Part shown: positions 43,756 through 55,964 of the stretch, one piece after another
Layout: the number at the start of each line of letters is the position of its first letter
Position numbering within the stretch: the stretch's first letter is position 1
Assembly (NCBI GenBank): GCA_039090855.1
Contig: CM077007.1
Location: 19,083,515 to 19,147,514 of the forward strand
Source of the DNA: Macrothele yani
Taxonomy: Eukaryota > Arthropoda > Arachnida > Araneae > Macrothelidae
Length of the DNA stretch: 64,000 bases
Reading direction: 5' to 3'
Notes under the pieces: generated by a model
The model's database searches: none
The model's input: the letters and a program-made list of their open reading frames with translations, nothing else
What the model was told of the DNA's origin: nothing
Position numbers and translations under genes: made by a program

Positions 43756-44797
43756 CACTGAATGGACGAAATGTTAAGAGATACTTACCTAATAGCATGT
43801 TGGTCCTCCTCTAGCGCGAATAACAGCTTGTACTCATCAAGGAGACTCCACCAGATGCCAAAGATAATGCGAGCCGTGCCTGATGAAGCATTGTCCACAA
43901 CTGCACCCGAGACTTCGGTCCAGAATCCATGGACCTTATGGGCTACTGGATGGTTCCAAACTCAGAGAAGTGTTCCTCGAGCTATGCCTGGATGGTTGCA
44001 GCCCAGTGCATTGTCCTTCTGGAACTGACTATCAGTTGTGCAAAAGCTCTGAAAGCATGTAGGTGATCAGTTAGCACATGCTGGTAGCGCACAGTGGTTA
44101 AGGACTTCTCCAAACACACTAAAGGACCCAATGTTTCCCATGAGAAGGCTCCCCAAACTATCACAGAGCCACCATCTTGAACAGAACCAAACTGGCGTGA
44201 TGGGGCCATGGCCTCATGCTGTCAATGCCACACCCTGCTGTCATCATGGTACAGCTGAAAACAAGATTCATCTGATCACACAACGCAGCGCCACTTTTCA
44301 GAAGTCCAGTTGTGGTGTTTTTGACACCAGATGAGGTGAAATATGTCTGTTGACGAACAGTCAACAGTGGTTCACGAGGAGGGCGTCAGCTCCCGTAGCC
44401 TAGGTTATACAACATGACCCGTACCATTCATGTTGCTTGGGCCTATAACATTTAACCTGGATGTGATTTGTGCAGCCGTCACCAAGTGGGCGTTCTGTAT
44501 GAGCCTGGATAGTCTACTTTGACCCCGGTCATCAATGGTGTGTGGCAGCCACTGCTTGTTCTCTAGGCACTGGTACAGCCATCGATGATATACTCACTGT
44601 ACACCCTTGATACAAGAACCCAAGGGTTCTTATCACTTGAACAAAAGAATGACCCATCTGTCTTGCATCCACAATGAAAGTCGCTCAGATCACCACATTA
44701 TATCCATGTCCGTCGATTGGGAACCCTGCTGTCTGCATGTGGGGTGCCCATGTCAACTGCCCATCACCCCTATCTCTAATGTTTTGTCTACTGAGTG
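43756..44797 (-). mobile_element. Tc1-like transposon (family 2), copy 2
   Basis: The ends CACTGAATGGACGAAATGTT and, inverted, CACTCAGTAGACAAAACATT are flanked by TA (43754-43755, 44798-44799). On the - strand, transposase pieces include GSVQDGGSVIVWGAFSWETL with the preceding region and a clear YQHVLTDHLHAFRAF stretch (43982-44209). Frames are broken throughout. Confidence 0.85.
43982..44209 (-). pseudogene. Tc1 family 2 transposase core fragment
   Basis: Reads GSVQDGGSVIVWGAFSWETL and TVRYQHVLTDHLHAFRAFAQ. This is the middle of the Tc1 catalytic domain, between the first and second acidic residues (consensus GGGSVMVWGCFS). The second catalytic segment would be QxDNAxxH, which is degraded beyond 43982. 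Confidence 0.75.
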
Positions 44798-44799
44798 TA

Positions 44800-45413
44800 C
44801 TTGTTCATAATAAAGTTCACGTCAGTTAGCTGAAAACGAAATGCCAAATGAGCATAGAAAACCATAACCTGTTAAAGATTTCTAAAGCAAAGTCGTATGA
44901 AACAGTTAAGTACTGGAAGTTAGGCTTTTATTTCTGTTGTACTACAGTAACCAGTTCTCAATTTTGTCTTGCATTTTAAATTTTCTCTTCAGAATAACCA
45001 TTTGTTCTGTAGTTCAATGTATAGCAGAAGTGAATGCAGCATATCATACCAATAGGAAGAGAAAGTGATTATGAAACTACTGCTCATGTCTATCATTGTA
45101 CTCATACTCCAAAAGAAGTTATTTTCAGATTTTTAAAATTCGGTTTTGTAAAGTGAATTTCCATGCAAATGTCTAGTCATTGCAAGGCCATAATCTAAGT
45201 AAATCATATTATAGTAATATCTCCAAATAAAAACAATTGAACCTCTAAACTTTACCTTTAGAACTGAATTTTAGGTTAATAATTTTTCAAGTTTTTGAAT
45301 GCTATGTTTTAAAAAATAAACTCCCCTTTAAAATATTACATCTAATTATTTAGAAACTCTATATGAAACTGTACCACAATGCTATCTATTCCTCATATAA
45401 ACCCAACCTACTA
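44800..45413. other. no gene seen
   Basis: AT-rich spacer between two transposons, no feature recognised. Confidence 0.4.
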
Positions 45414-46622
45414 AAGGGTGTCCCACTCGCTATTGGCCCCAGAGTTTTCAGTATAACTTTGGAAAGAAGACTAGTACGAAATAGGAAGGGCATAAGGAGC
45501 GAGACGGTTGGTCTTTCCACACGTAGGTGGCGCTGCAGAAAGCCAGGTCCGTCATTTGCTGGAGATGTGCGGCCAAGGTCAGTCTAGCATTAGCAGTGGT
45601 CGTGTGCGCCTCACAGACGGGAGTGCTGTGCTTTGTTTCCGTTGAAACATGAATCGGTACACAAGTAAACGTGTGTTTCTGGTCCGGACCTATTGGACAA
45701 ATGGGTCTACCAAGGCGTGCCAAACCCAATTTTTGGCGAAATTTGGAGGTCGCAAACCACCAGCAAAGTTCTGCATTCAGCATCTTGTGAAAAAACTGGA
45801 AACGTTGCTGAATGTGCACAGCGAAGATATCCCAGGCAACAGTGGAGGACGTTACAAAGACTGCTGTCCTCTCCGGCAAAGTCCTTGGGGAAACTGGGAT
45901 GAGAAATGGGGATGCCCAAAAGCACATGCCAAAGCTGGCAAGCTTCATCCGTACCGTATCACAGTTGTGCAGGAATTGCAACCGACCGATCATGCAAAGA
46001 GAGTAACATACTATCAAGTGGTTTCTGGACTTCGCTGCTAAAAATCCAAACGTAGTTTAGCGATGAAGCGTGATTCCACCTCAGTGGATATGTGAATTTC
46101 GAAAATGCTCGTGTTTGGGCGAGTACTAATCCACATGCACTGCACGAGGAACCTCTTCATGTGGAAAAACTGGGGTCTGGTGTGCTGTTACCCTGTGCAG
46201 CATAAGCGGGCCAATCTTTTTCCACACAATGGTGAATACGGCTGTGTACGTGGACACCTTCACTGCTTTTGTGGAGCAACTGGATGACTAGGAGCTCACT
46301 ACCAGCTACGTCCAACAAAACGGGGCAGTGTGTCACACCTGTAAAGCAAACATGGCTCTAATCAAGTCCTCTTGAAGGGACGGTGGCCACCGAGGTTGCC
46401 TGACCTTTCTTGAAACCCCTTGATTTCTTTGTGGGGTATGTAGAAAGGTACAGTTTACCGAAACAAACCACGGACTCTTGCAGTACTGGAAGACAACATT
46501 CGCCGCAACTGCCGAACAGCTGGCAGCCACTTCTTCTGATAGCATCATTCATCCCATGGACCAAGACAAGTCCTCCAGTTGGTTATTTCGCAAGTTATGC
46601 AGAAAAAAAATGGGGCACCCTG
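45414..46622 (+). mobile_element. mariner-type transposon with DUF4817-like transposase
   Basis: The ends AAGGGTGTCCCACTCGCT and, inverted, CAGGGTGCCCCATT are flanked by TA (45412-45413, 46623-46624). The 1.2-kb length is typical for mariner. The transposase gene runs from 45649 to about 46600 in several frames. Confidence 0.85.
45649..46600 (+). pseudogene. DUF4817-type mariner transposase
   Basis: The N-terminal HTH starts MNRYTSKRVFLVRTYWTNGS and KACQTQFLAKFGGRKPPAKF, matching the family pattern with QxxFRxRFG. The second HTH region is shifted, then LHPYRITVVQELQPTDHAKR is readable. The catalytic part follows in other frames: FSDEA-type residues near 46058, HLSGYVNFENARVWASTNPH (46078-46135), VYVDTFTAFVEQLDD, then YVQQNGAVCHTCKANMALIK (46307-46365), in which the usual second catalytic Asp of QQDGA is changed to Asn. 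The segment DLS-NPLDFFVGYVER near 46410 is the third motif region. Stops and shifts make it inactive. Confidence 0.8.
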
Positions 46623-46785
46623 TATGTAAGTGTATTAGTACCTTCATTGCAATTCTGAATACCTAACTGCAGGGCTTTCTAACATTTAAAAGGTAAACTT
46701 TGATTTTTTTTTACAGTTTGGCCCCTATAAAACTTTTGATAAGTAGGTGCACTCAGATTAAATTGGATATATTCCAAAATTTTAA

Positions 46786-47144
46786 TGAGAGTAATAAGAA
46801 CCTTACCTTTGCTAGAAGGTCTGTTCTCATTTGAAAAATATACATTTCTCTGCACGTTTTTTCCCCATTTTGAGTTCTACAGTTGGTTTGGGCTTCTGGT
46901 GTGGCGGTTTTATGTGGTCTTCAGCTCGTTCTTTATTTGACAGAATGAGTAATTCTTTAATCCGTACCGCAGCAAGAATTACTCTCATTCTGTCAAATAA
47001 AGAACGAGCTGAAGACAACATAAAACCGCCGCACCAGAAGCCCAAACCAACTGTAGAACTCAAAATGGGGGGAAATGCAGAGAAATATATATTTTTCAAA
47101 TGAGAACAGACCTCCTAGCAAAGGTAAGGTTCTTATTACTCTCA
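46786..47144. mobile_element. TTAA-flanked foldback MITE, 359 bp
   Basis: Near-perfect inverted arms of about 170 bp (46786-46955 and about 46970-47144), starting TGAGAGTAATAAGAACCTTA. The element is bounded by TTAA on both sides (46782-46785, 47145-47148), and the centre is 10-20 bp. TTAA target duplications are used by piggyBac and Kolobok elements. The arms read AAAACCGCCGCACCAGAAGC and TCGTTCTTTATTTGACAGAA internally. It has no real protein. Confidence 0.9.
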
Positions 47145-47148
47145 TTAA

Positions 47149-48940
47149 TCATTCAAAAGTTTATGTGCCTATAATTACTTTATAGTAACACTGACTTTTC
47201 AAACAATGAATTATTCCAAAATTGATAACCACTATCTGACATATAGTTAGTACAAACCAATTTCATTAGAAACTATGTTAATAAATAAGCTTGAACATAC
47301 ATATTAAAATCCAGTTTAATAAATGTACAAGGAATTTTAGAAATAACAACGTACAGACTATAACTGAATTTGTCAGTTATAGTCTGTGCCCTGACAAAGC
47401 CACCCATATGCAAGCAAAAGCTTGGCTGTTGTTTTTGACTCTGGTATATCTACACTTGGCTGTTATTACTGTGTGCCTCCTGTGAATACATTATATGGTA
47501 CAGAGAGTTGATTGAAATGTTAACATGTGTGCCTCACGAGATAACCTGGCACTTTTCACGCAGACAAAAACCAAGTTAATTGTACCTATTCATTGGTTTA
47601 AATTCTTATATGTGTAATCAAAAAATGAGGAAACTGTATTTTGTAGTTTTTCAAAAGGAAGCATGTCTGTGACTTGTGTAAGCAACCGACAGCATTTATT
47701 TGGTTTCTAATAGTACCGATATCAAGCAATATGACATTCTATGACCCCAATAGCTGCAACACACCCCAGAAGAGTAAAATTATGTTCCTTATTTCCTCAT
47801 ATTTTTACAAAATGTGAATATCATAGTAAGATTCATACAGTGCAGAACACACCCAAAATGTGTATGCAAGCTTTCAGTCAGTGTTGTATTTGAATAGTTA
47901 ATGACACATTTGCTGAAGTCATTTTCTCTGTTAGTGTATTTACAAAACATGTCAATTTACTAGGAACAGAAGTTTCAGATAAAATTTGAATAGTTACTTT
48001 ATTTCTAAAATAGCAGTGCAGAAAGGTCCTAATGAGTTGTATTTTGGGGTTTGAATTTTAATGATGTACATTCCTAGTTTAAAGTATATTGTGGTACTGC
48101 CTAGAACTCTTTATTGCAAATTTTCTTGTATTATAGTGATGTAAATTGTCAAAGTTATATGTGTCATTTTGACTGTATATAGTACAATTTAACTTTTCCC
48201 ATATGTTAAGTACTTACACAAGAAAATTTAGTATTTTGGTTGTTAATACAGCTTGAGTGAATTGAAAGAGGACTGTGTTATTTGTGTGAAACATGTACAT
48301 AACAAGGCACTTAGTAATTTTAATAAACACCATAATGCATGATTACAGTGTATACTTGGTATGGCAATGTGAGCTGTGATTGATTTTTTTAATAAGTTTT
48401 TGTTGTAAATCAAATTCAATAGAAATAAAAGTGCTTTTATAGTTCAGTTACCTTGATCTTTTCCAGTGTTTATATTAAAAACAAAAAAAGTGAGAAAATT
48501 TCAGCGTATTGTGACTAAAATTTTTTGTATGTGAAAGCTTCTTGAAATGTACTCGTCGTAAATATCAGGAAAAAGTAATTCCTTCAACTTTAAGCTGCAT
48601 TTCTTTGCTACTTGGAAGCTGAAAATAATGTACCAGCAAAGTACCTGTCCAAAATTTGCCAAATGTACATTTACATGGAATTTACTTCAGTGGCTAACAC
48701 TGTCACTGTGTTAAGTGATTTCAAATGTCTCCTATCATGAATAAATTATTTTCTCAAAGCTTGTTTTCATTTATTATTATGTGATGTGAGCCTACTTTAC
48801 CAATAAATACATACGTGAATTTGAAAAGACTGAACTAAAACATGGATTCAAACCCTTTACAACTGAGTACAAGGTGTGATCAAGAATGGGCATATAAGAC
48901 TGGCATGTGGCCGTTATTCTGCATTAACCTCATCAAAGTA
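47149..48940. other. no gene seen
   Basis: A long AT-rich stretch with no coding potential or element ends recognised. A perfect 14-bp hairpin lies at 47353-47387. Sequence of this kind may be UTR or intergenic. Confidence 0.4.
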
Positions 48941-49891
48941 CACTCGGTAGACAAAATATTAGAGATAGGGGCCAAAGGCAGTTGACATGGGCATCTCTGC
49001 ACAGCTTGGAACGGTAGGGCTTTACAGCAGTGTATTGCAATTGACGAACATGGGTAAATGTGGTGATCTGATCATGGATGCAAGACAGATGGGTCCTGCT
49101 ATCCCCTAAGTGGTAAGAACCTGGGGGCAACTGTTTCAAGGGAGTACACCAGCGTCCAGAGAGAAAGCAGTAGTCGACTGTACAGACAGACTGCTTAGCA
49201 ACTCACATCCAAGTTAAATGTTGGACACCCAAGCAGTGAGCAAACAGTACACACACTGCATATCTGGGACACGGGAGCCATCCTACTTGTGCCACTGTCG
49301 AAAATATGCCTCGCCTGGTGCTGGGAACATCAAAACAGGACCTCTATGGAGTGGTGTGTTCAAATGAATCCCTCAGCTGTACTGAGCCGATGTGTGGGTG
49401 TAGCGTCAATAGCATGAGGTCATGGCCATGTACACACTGTTCAAGGCTGTGGTGGCTCTGTGATGGTTTGGGGAGCCTTCTCATGAAACACATTAGGTTC
49501 CTTAGTGTGCCTAAAGAGGTCCTTAATCACTACCAGCAGGTGCTGGCTGATGACCTACATGCTTTCATAGCCTTCGTGTGTCCTGCAGCCAATGGTCTGT
49601 TCCAGAGGGACAATGCGCCGGGCCGCAACCTCCCAGGCATTGGCTCGAGGAACAATCATGTGAGTTTGGAACTATACAGTGGCCCCCCAGATATAAACCC
49701 CATTTAAGCTCTTTGTGATGCAGAGCATCAGACCCATGGATCCTGGACAGACATCTCCAGCAGAGTTGTGGAAGATGCTGCAATAGGAATGCCTGGCATT
49801 ACCTCCAGAATCTTGTGGAGTTCGGCATGTACAGGCTGTCATTCAAGCTAGAGACGGACCAACAAATCTCGAGCATTTTGTCCATTGAGTG
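48941..49891 (+). mobile_element. Tc1-like transposon (family 2), copy 3
   Basis: The ends CACTCGGTAGACAAAATATT and, inverted, CACTCAATGGACAAAATGCT are flanked by TA (48939-48940, 49892-49893). It is oriented opposite to the two other copies. Transposase remnants are at 49306-49707. Confidence 0.87.
49306..49707 (+). pseudogene. Tc1 family 2 transposase fragment
   Basis: Contains HYQQVLADDLHAFIAFVCPA and LFQRDNAPGRNLPGIGSRNN with the second catalytic Asp region (QRDNAP), then SGPPDINPI before a stop where PDLNPIE continues in relatives. The upstream part (49306-49500) is frameshifted relative to the family. It corresponds to the catalytic half of the Tc1 enzyme; the HTH part has been lost by deletion. 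Confidence 0.75.
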
Positions 49892-49893
49892 TA

Positions 49894-50349
49894 CTCATCT
49901 TAGGAGCTAATGCACCAATCCTGGTGATCGCACCATTGTTGGAAGATGTTTAAAAGCATTTTTTAATTCTTTCTGCGATTCTTACTGATTTACATCTTGA
50001 GTTTTGGAAATTTAAACAAAATCCCAAGGTGCCAAATACATGGTTCATACGCTTGTTCAACCACAAAATTCTAGGATTTTTGATCCAAACACTCTTACAC
50101 AAAAATAGTGAAACCATAGGGTCTGTTCAACCTGTAACCTACAACTTCTTACATGCTTGGCAAACTTATGCAGAATGTTAAAAACATCACTTCAGCTAAT
50201 CACAGTTATAAATACCAAAACTGTCACTGAAAATGTGACCAGGTTTAATATCTACTAAACTTTTATATACAGTATACTACACTGATTTTGAGAAAACTTT
50301 ATTTTTCTACTTTGGCTTTAATTCAATTATTAAAGCAAATTACAGAATA

Positions 50350-50380
<31 letters not shown>

Positions 50381-50579
50381 CCATTACTCTTGAAATGCTT
50401 TAGTATGCCACACCATCAATACATAAAATACTATTTATATTTTATAATAATGCTTACATTGGAAATGTAAGGGTAAGGAAAGGTGAAATATTTGGAATTT
50501 TTTCAAAGGGATTGTTATTTCTTAAACACATAATCATGGGAGCAAGTATTTGTGTTACATTTTATTGATGCTGTAGCTA
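49894..50579. other. no gene; TA/TG microsatellite
   Basis: AT-rich sequence containing an alternating TA then TG tract at about 50350-50380. No other feature was recognised. Confidence 0.5.
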
Positions 50580-52579
50580 TGTTTTAAATTTGTACTCACT
50601 AGCAAACAAAGTATGCACAAAAATTTCCAACATGAAAAACCTTAAATCCAAGGGCTGTGTACAACTGCATTCAACGCAATTTAACTGGGCATGATTAGAA
50701 AACTAAGTATAGAAGATGCAAAGTGATTACTTAGCTCAGAAACAACTAGATTTAAGTTTCTGATTTTTATATAAAGTATTTATTAGAAAATTTTAGTAAA
50801 AGTCAAAATAACCCACAAAAAAATAAACTATTTCCATCAGTGGCTAAAAAGTATGTTACGAAAATTAACAAATGGCGCAAAAAAACACTTTCCGTAGCAG
50901 AAGGAAAGTATTAGAGACAAAAAGATTTTCAAATTGAACAGTTAAAAGAAGAGATACAGAAGGAAACATGTATAACTCTATGCCTTTTATAGCAGAAGAA
51001 TTTTGCATAATGGAAAAGTTGAAAACAGGCAAAAAGCATTCTTCATAGCAAAAGCTATGCTAAGGAAAAATAACTTTTCAAATAAGTCTCCTGAAAGCGG
51101 AGATTGCAAGAAAAACGTTTTAAGCTTTTTACAACCTCTAGGGGGAAGGTTGACATTATTTGAAGAGGATCTTCTTATTGTAGCAAAAATCTTATTCACT
51201 CTCCACCTTTATTATAGCGAATTGCATACAGTAAAAAAAGAAATTTCTCAATAGGGTTTGTAGAGGCAGAGAAAGGCTGCAAACGGAAGGAAGTACACAA
51301 ACACCTCCTAGCAGCAGAATTGTAAACCACAAACCTAAAGTGTTCCATAAGGTAATTGGTATCTGGTGTTAAAAGAATTTTTTAAATCGGAATTTAGAAG
51401 TACAGATATTGAGAAAAAATAGATTAAATATTTGCGCCCCATAGTGATGAAATTGTGTATTATTTTGGGAAGAAAATGCACACAAGGAGTTTTAATTGTT
51501 AGTAATATCTGATCGAAAGAGAATAATTTTTAATCAGGTTTTTAGTCCCGCAGAACATGAAACACTGTAAACAGAAACTTGAACTTACGCCCTCTAGTGA
51601 CACACTTGTGCGTTAAGAAATATTTGAAATTATATGAGAAACATTTCACACTGAAAATGTTCTCAAACAAAGAATTTTTCAAATCGGACTCCTAGAAACA
51701 GAGATACAGACAAAATATATATATATATATATATACGTGTATGTCCCCTGGTGGGAAAATTATGCACTATTTTAAGCAGGAGGTATTCTCAAAAAGTTTT
51801 TCGAGGTGAGCGGTATCGGTTCACGGAAGAATTTTTTTTTTCCAATCTAGTTTCCAGCTCGGATTTTGTTGCAAATAATACATCAGAAGCAAAAATAAAC
51901 ACTTATGCCTCCTGGTGGCTAAACCATTCTTTATCAAAACTGGGAATGCATATGCAAAACATTTCCCTCAAGAGCTGTATCCGACACGGTAAGAATTTTT
52001 CAAATCGAACTTTTAGAAGCAGAGATATTGGGGAAATCGTGATTTACCTTTACGTTCCCTATTGGAAAATTTATACATTATTGGAAAAAGGGACTGTAAA
52101 ATAATCTTTGATATAAATGTCATCAAAAGGAAAAATATTTTTTCATTGATATTTAAAAGCAAATATATGAAATAAAATGCATTTTAAATTCGATACAATC
52201 ATTTGCGTCCTGTAGCCGCGCATCGGAAAGAAACCTGAACAAATGGATCATCATTCTCACATTTTAAGCTTCCCAGTACAAAAAGAATTTTATAAATCAA
52301 ACTAATAATTGCAGAGATATGGTTTCCCTGGCCGGACAGACAAAGTGATAACATAAGCAAGATGCAAGAGATGCTAATAACGCAGCTTCACCCCCCCCCC
52401 CCAACACACACACAAAGGCGCGCACAGATTTTGCAGGGGTGGGAAATTTGTCAGACATAAGTTATGTCAGTAGAAAAATACAACTACAAAACATTGCACA
52501 GAGACAAAAAGGAAGGAATGGATAAAATTCCAGGACACGTAACAGAATTTTAAGTTATTTCCAGGATGCGTACAAACCA
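50580..52579. repeat. long dispersed repeat, copy 1, tandem-like interior
   Basis: Shares its start (TTTTAAATTTGTACTC, AGCAAACAAAGTATGCACAA) and end (CCAGGATGCGTACAAACCAT) with copy 2 at 58359-59484. The interior holds degenerate modules with CAAATCG, AGCAGAGATAT and CCCTAGTGG-like motifs. It closes with GGACAGACAAAG, an architecture like the 6889-8972 array element. The terminal CATGGTTTGTACGCATCCTG resembles hAT ends. No ORF is supported. Confidence 0.7.
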
Positions 52580-52789
52580 TGCAAATAGTAATCATTCCAT
52601 TTATTGCCATGAACTCGCAAATGGTAAGTGCTGCACATGCAGGAGCATTGCCACGAACAAAAAGCCATTCTCTGCTGCACCACACATCTTCCCATAGTCT
52701 TTGTAAAACATCTGATTCACAAGATTACGAAAACAGCAATCAGAATAGCCTGAATTGCCAATTTACTGTTCAGCGTGTAACATCATTTC

Positions 52790-52860
52790 AGAAAACTCGA
52801 AAATTAAATTGCCCTGGATCAGGAATCGAACCCGATTTCCTTTAGAGCAAGGTAGAGGGG
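52790..52860 (-). mobile_element. tRNA-like SINE fragment
   Basis: On the - strand, GGGTTCGATTCCTGATCC is a box B-like motif, preceded by CTCTACCTTGCTCTAAAGGA. It is a short remnant with no clear tail. Confidence 0.4.
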
Positions 52861-52971
52861 TAGAAGCAATAAAAAAAAAAAAATTCAGGACAATTTTTCT
52901 TAAATTTCAGGACATATTTTGGCAAACCTGGCAAGTAAATTAAATCAAATATTGGTATAAATGCAAAAATG

Positions 52972-53375
52972 TTATTCTTTTTCTAAAAAGCTATCTAAAT
53001 TATTGCGCCCAGTTGTTAGCAGGATTTGTTTCACTTTTAAGGCTAACAACACCCCTAAAGTTTCAGTGGCTAGGCTTGGCCTAAATTCTGTTTGACTCGT
53101 ACGGACAATGCTAAAAATTCTTTCTGTAGTTGCATTACTGTGTGGCACAACAAGAATAGTATGTATCAGGTGTGGTAAAACTTCATACTTTTTAGCACCA
53201 ATTGCACCAGTCATTTTCAAAATGTTTGACCATGTGGTATCAATTGTAGGTAGGACTACTCGAAACACCACCTTCCAATTAATCAATTTGATATAAGGCA
53301 AACTCCAATTCCACCTTGTCCAGACCATTGTCACTAGAAACAGCAGCTGGGAAAATATTTGCCAAGCATTTTTTT
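52972..53375 (-). pseudogene. hAT-C transposase C-terminal dimerisation part
   Basis: Reads VLPTIDTTWSNILKMTGAIG and TILVVPHSNATTERIFSIVR, then TSQTEFRPSLATETLGVLLA. PHSNATTERIFS is the classic hAT dimerisation motif, better preserved than in hAT-A at 34719. The remainder of the transposase upstream (higher coordinates) is displaced by the SINE at 53385 and the LINE beyond it. Confidence 0.82.
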
Positions 53376-53384
53376 TTTTTAATT

Positions 53385-53560
53385 TCATGTTTAACGACCA
53401 CAGTGAGAAACTCAATGGGCTATAAGCAGTCACTCGTCCCTAATTTAGGGCCACTGATTCCAGGGAAGGGAAAGAGCCAGTGCCGTAAGACAAACACAAC
53501 ATCCATGCTTCACTGGGATTTGAACCCGGACCCATCTTGAACGAATGGTCAGAAGACTGC
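53385..53560 (-). mobile_element. SINE family 1 copy
   Basis: Inverted copy of the family 1 SINE. On the + strand it reads AACTCAATGGGCTATAAGCA, TAATTTAGGGCCACTGATTC and AGACAAACACAACATCCATG, then the box B complement GGGATTTGAACCC. The A tail (as T run) is at 53371-53382. Confidence 0.8.
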
Positions 53561-53988
53561 TAAGTACATTGCTGAAGAAAAGGAAGCTTCTTCCATCCAA
53601 ATTCCTATATTAGCAACTTCTGCATGCAGCAGAAATTCACTTTTTAGTCAGAATTTCTTCAAAATATAGTCATATGTAACACTTAAGGTTAGGTGATGCA
53701 CAACATACTACAGCCTCTCCTTGACAAATGTCAACCAAGCCTTCTTATGGTACACCCTGTTCCCACTAAAGGGGCTCTGACGACCGCCAATAGCGGTATA
53801 ACTATACCATTGGGATTAGAGGAAATGCTATCCCACACTCACCAACAGACTTGGCCATCATGGTGAGTTATGGCCAAACCCCTCCAAAATGGCTCCACAA
53901 CTTAAATCTTGGCCCTCAATCTCCGGCAGCTGGAATGTACCTGGCCAAGGCAGAGGGTGCTAAGAATCACCGGAGGACCGGACTAGGC

Positions 53989-54460
53989 TGCCATCTGATG
54001 CTGACATTGGCTACTTACAATGGACGCTCTCTATCTTCTGATTCAAGGCTCCTTGAATTGGAAGAGGAACTACAGAGGATCAAGTGGGACATCGTAGGGC
54101 TAAGTGAGGTAAGGAGATTTCATTGAACTAAAAAGTGGACATCTCTTCTACTATCATGGGACAGATACTGGCAGAACTAGTGGTGTTGAATTTATAATAA
54201 ACAAGAAACTGAAGGATGAAGTTGTAGAAGTTGAAAGTTCCTCTGATACAGCTGCACAACTTGTTATTCAACTCTCAAGAAGATACCAGATTATTCAAGC
54301 TTATGCACCCACCACAAGTCATCCTGAAGAAGAGATGGAAGAATTTTATGAGGAAATTCGTCATCTAAATAATAAAGGCAAGCAGCACTTGAAAATCATT
54401 ATGGCAGATTTCAATGCGAAAATAGGGCAACAGAACGAAAAACCTTAGTAGGTATTTTCG
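53989..54460 (+). pseudogene. RTE endonuclease domain, two frames
   Basis: This is the APE-like endonuclease that nicks target DNA. MLTLATYNGRSLSSDSR (N of the first catalytic motif in ATYNGR; usual TWNVRT) and IVGLSEVRRF (catalytic Glu) are in the first frame to 54126. YHGTDTGRTSGVEF, VQLVIQ-like strands and MADFNAKIG (catalytic D-x-N) follow in a second frame to about 54430. The region 54600-54700 contains ID-IMCNKK and STGSDHRMV-like residues, the final SDH motif, in a third frame. Stops interrupt it. Confidence 0.75.
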
Positions 54461-55469
54461 GTCACTGTAACAGAAACCAACATAGAAATACTCTCGTAGA
54501 GTTTGCAGAGACAGAAGGGTTTTTCATCATGAACTCCTTTTTCAAGAAAAAGCCGCAAAGGAAATGGACATGGGGGCATCCCAATGGATTGGCAAGTGAA
54601 ATTGATTTTATTATGTGTAACAAGAAATTTGTCATGGAAGACTGAGGTGTGCTGAACAAGTTCAACACAGGTAGTGACCACAGAATGGTAAGATGCATCT
54701 CGATGCTAAACTTGAGCACGGCAAGCTCATAAAACAAAGTGTATTGACCTGACCAACCTTAAAAAACATCACAATACCTTCAAATTAGAACTGAAGAACA
54801 GATTCTCTGCTCTAGAAGGTCTAACGTCGGCAGAAGTGGACATCTCTGAAGTTAACAGAAAACTAACCAAGGCTCTTATGGAAACAGCAACAAAAATAGC
54901 TGGTACTAAGAACAAGTTGCATATGAATAAATTATCACAAAAACAAAATTCTGATGCAAAAAAGAAGAGATGACTTCCACAGTGGAATATATAGAGCTAT
55001 GCACGACAGTACGAAAAAGTATCCCTGAAGACGTAAGGAAATTCAACTGTGAACTAGTGAGGAAATCAGTTGAAAACAACCAGAGCCTGAAGAGAGCAAA
55101 AGGACATCTCAGTGAGGGGTGAGGGAAGAAAACAGATTATGGCTCTGAGAAAAGAAGATGGTTCTGTAACAAGAAATAGAGGCAAAATTTTGACAAGAGT
55201 GAAAGATTTCTACTCGAAACTATACGAAAGGGATGATACATGTACTCCAGACATTACAAAAGGTACAAGTACAAGAGTTCTTCCAGTTTTCCCAGCAGAA
55301 GTTGCACATGCAACCAAGAACATGAAACAGGGAAAAGCTCCTGGGAGAAGATGGAATTACCATGAACATCATACAAGAAGCAAATGGAGAAATTGAAACA
55401 GTACTCGCCTAAGTTTTCACTTGGTGTCTTAATGAAGGGAAGATTCCTGAGGATTGGAACAATGATACA

Positions 55470-55964
55470 ATGATCCTGCTACATAAAAAAGGTGACATTG
55501 AGGATCTCAGGAACTACAGACCTATCAGCCTTCTATCAGTGGTTTATAAAATCTTCACTATAGTTCTTTCACACTGCTTGAAGGTGACACTGGACATGGC
55601 TCAACCGAGAGAACAAGCTGGATTCAGGAGTGGCTACAGCACTATAGATCATATCCACGTACTGAGAGAGCTAATTGAAAGAGCGAGGGAATGTGAACTT
55701 CCGTTATGCATGGCTTTTATAGATTATGAAAAGGCCTTTGATTCGGTGAAACCATCAGCAGTTACAATGGCTTTGAAATCATGCGGTATTGAAGATGCAT
55801 ACATCAGTATTATTAATAACATCTATGAAAATGCAAGTGCAAAGGTTTGGCTATTTGAGAATACAGTACCAATAAAAATTGGAAAGACAGTGAGACAAGG
55901 TGACACCATATCTCCCAAACTCTTTAATGCCACTTTAGAAAATGTCTTTCAATCGCTGAACTGA
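55470..55964 (+). pseudogene. RTE reverse transcriptase core
   Basis: Open for 165 codons: LHKKGDIEDLRNYRPISLLS (RT motif 2), AQPREQAGFRSGYSTIDHIH, PLCMAFIDYEKAFDSVKPSA (motif A with catalytic Asp), then VRQGDTISPKLFNATLENVF (motif B). The frame stops at 55964, just before the LRFADD motif, which is present at 56007-56030 in another frame (THLRFADDSHFC-like). RQGDTISPKLF is characteristic of the RTE clade. Confidence 0.85.

Noticed and set aside
45448..46017. 189-codon - strand frame.
   Set aside because: Lies opposite the mariner transposase, whose + strand reading has clear family motifs.
46827..47103. Two 90-codon frames on opposite strands with nearly the same protein.
   Set aside because: A consequence of the perfect inverted repeat, not coding genes.
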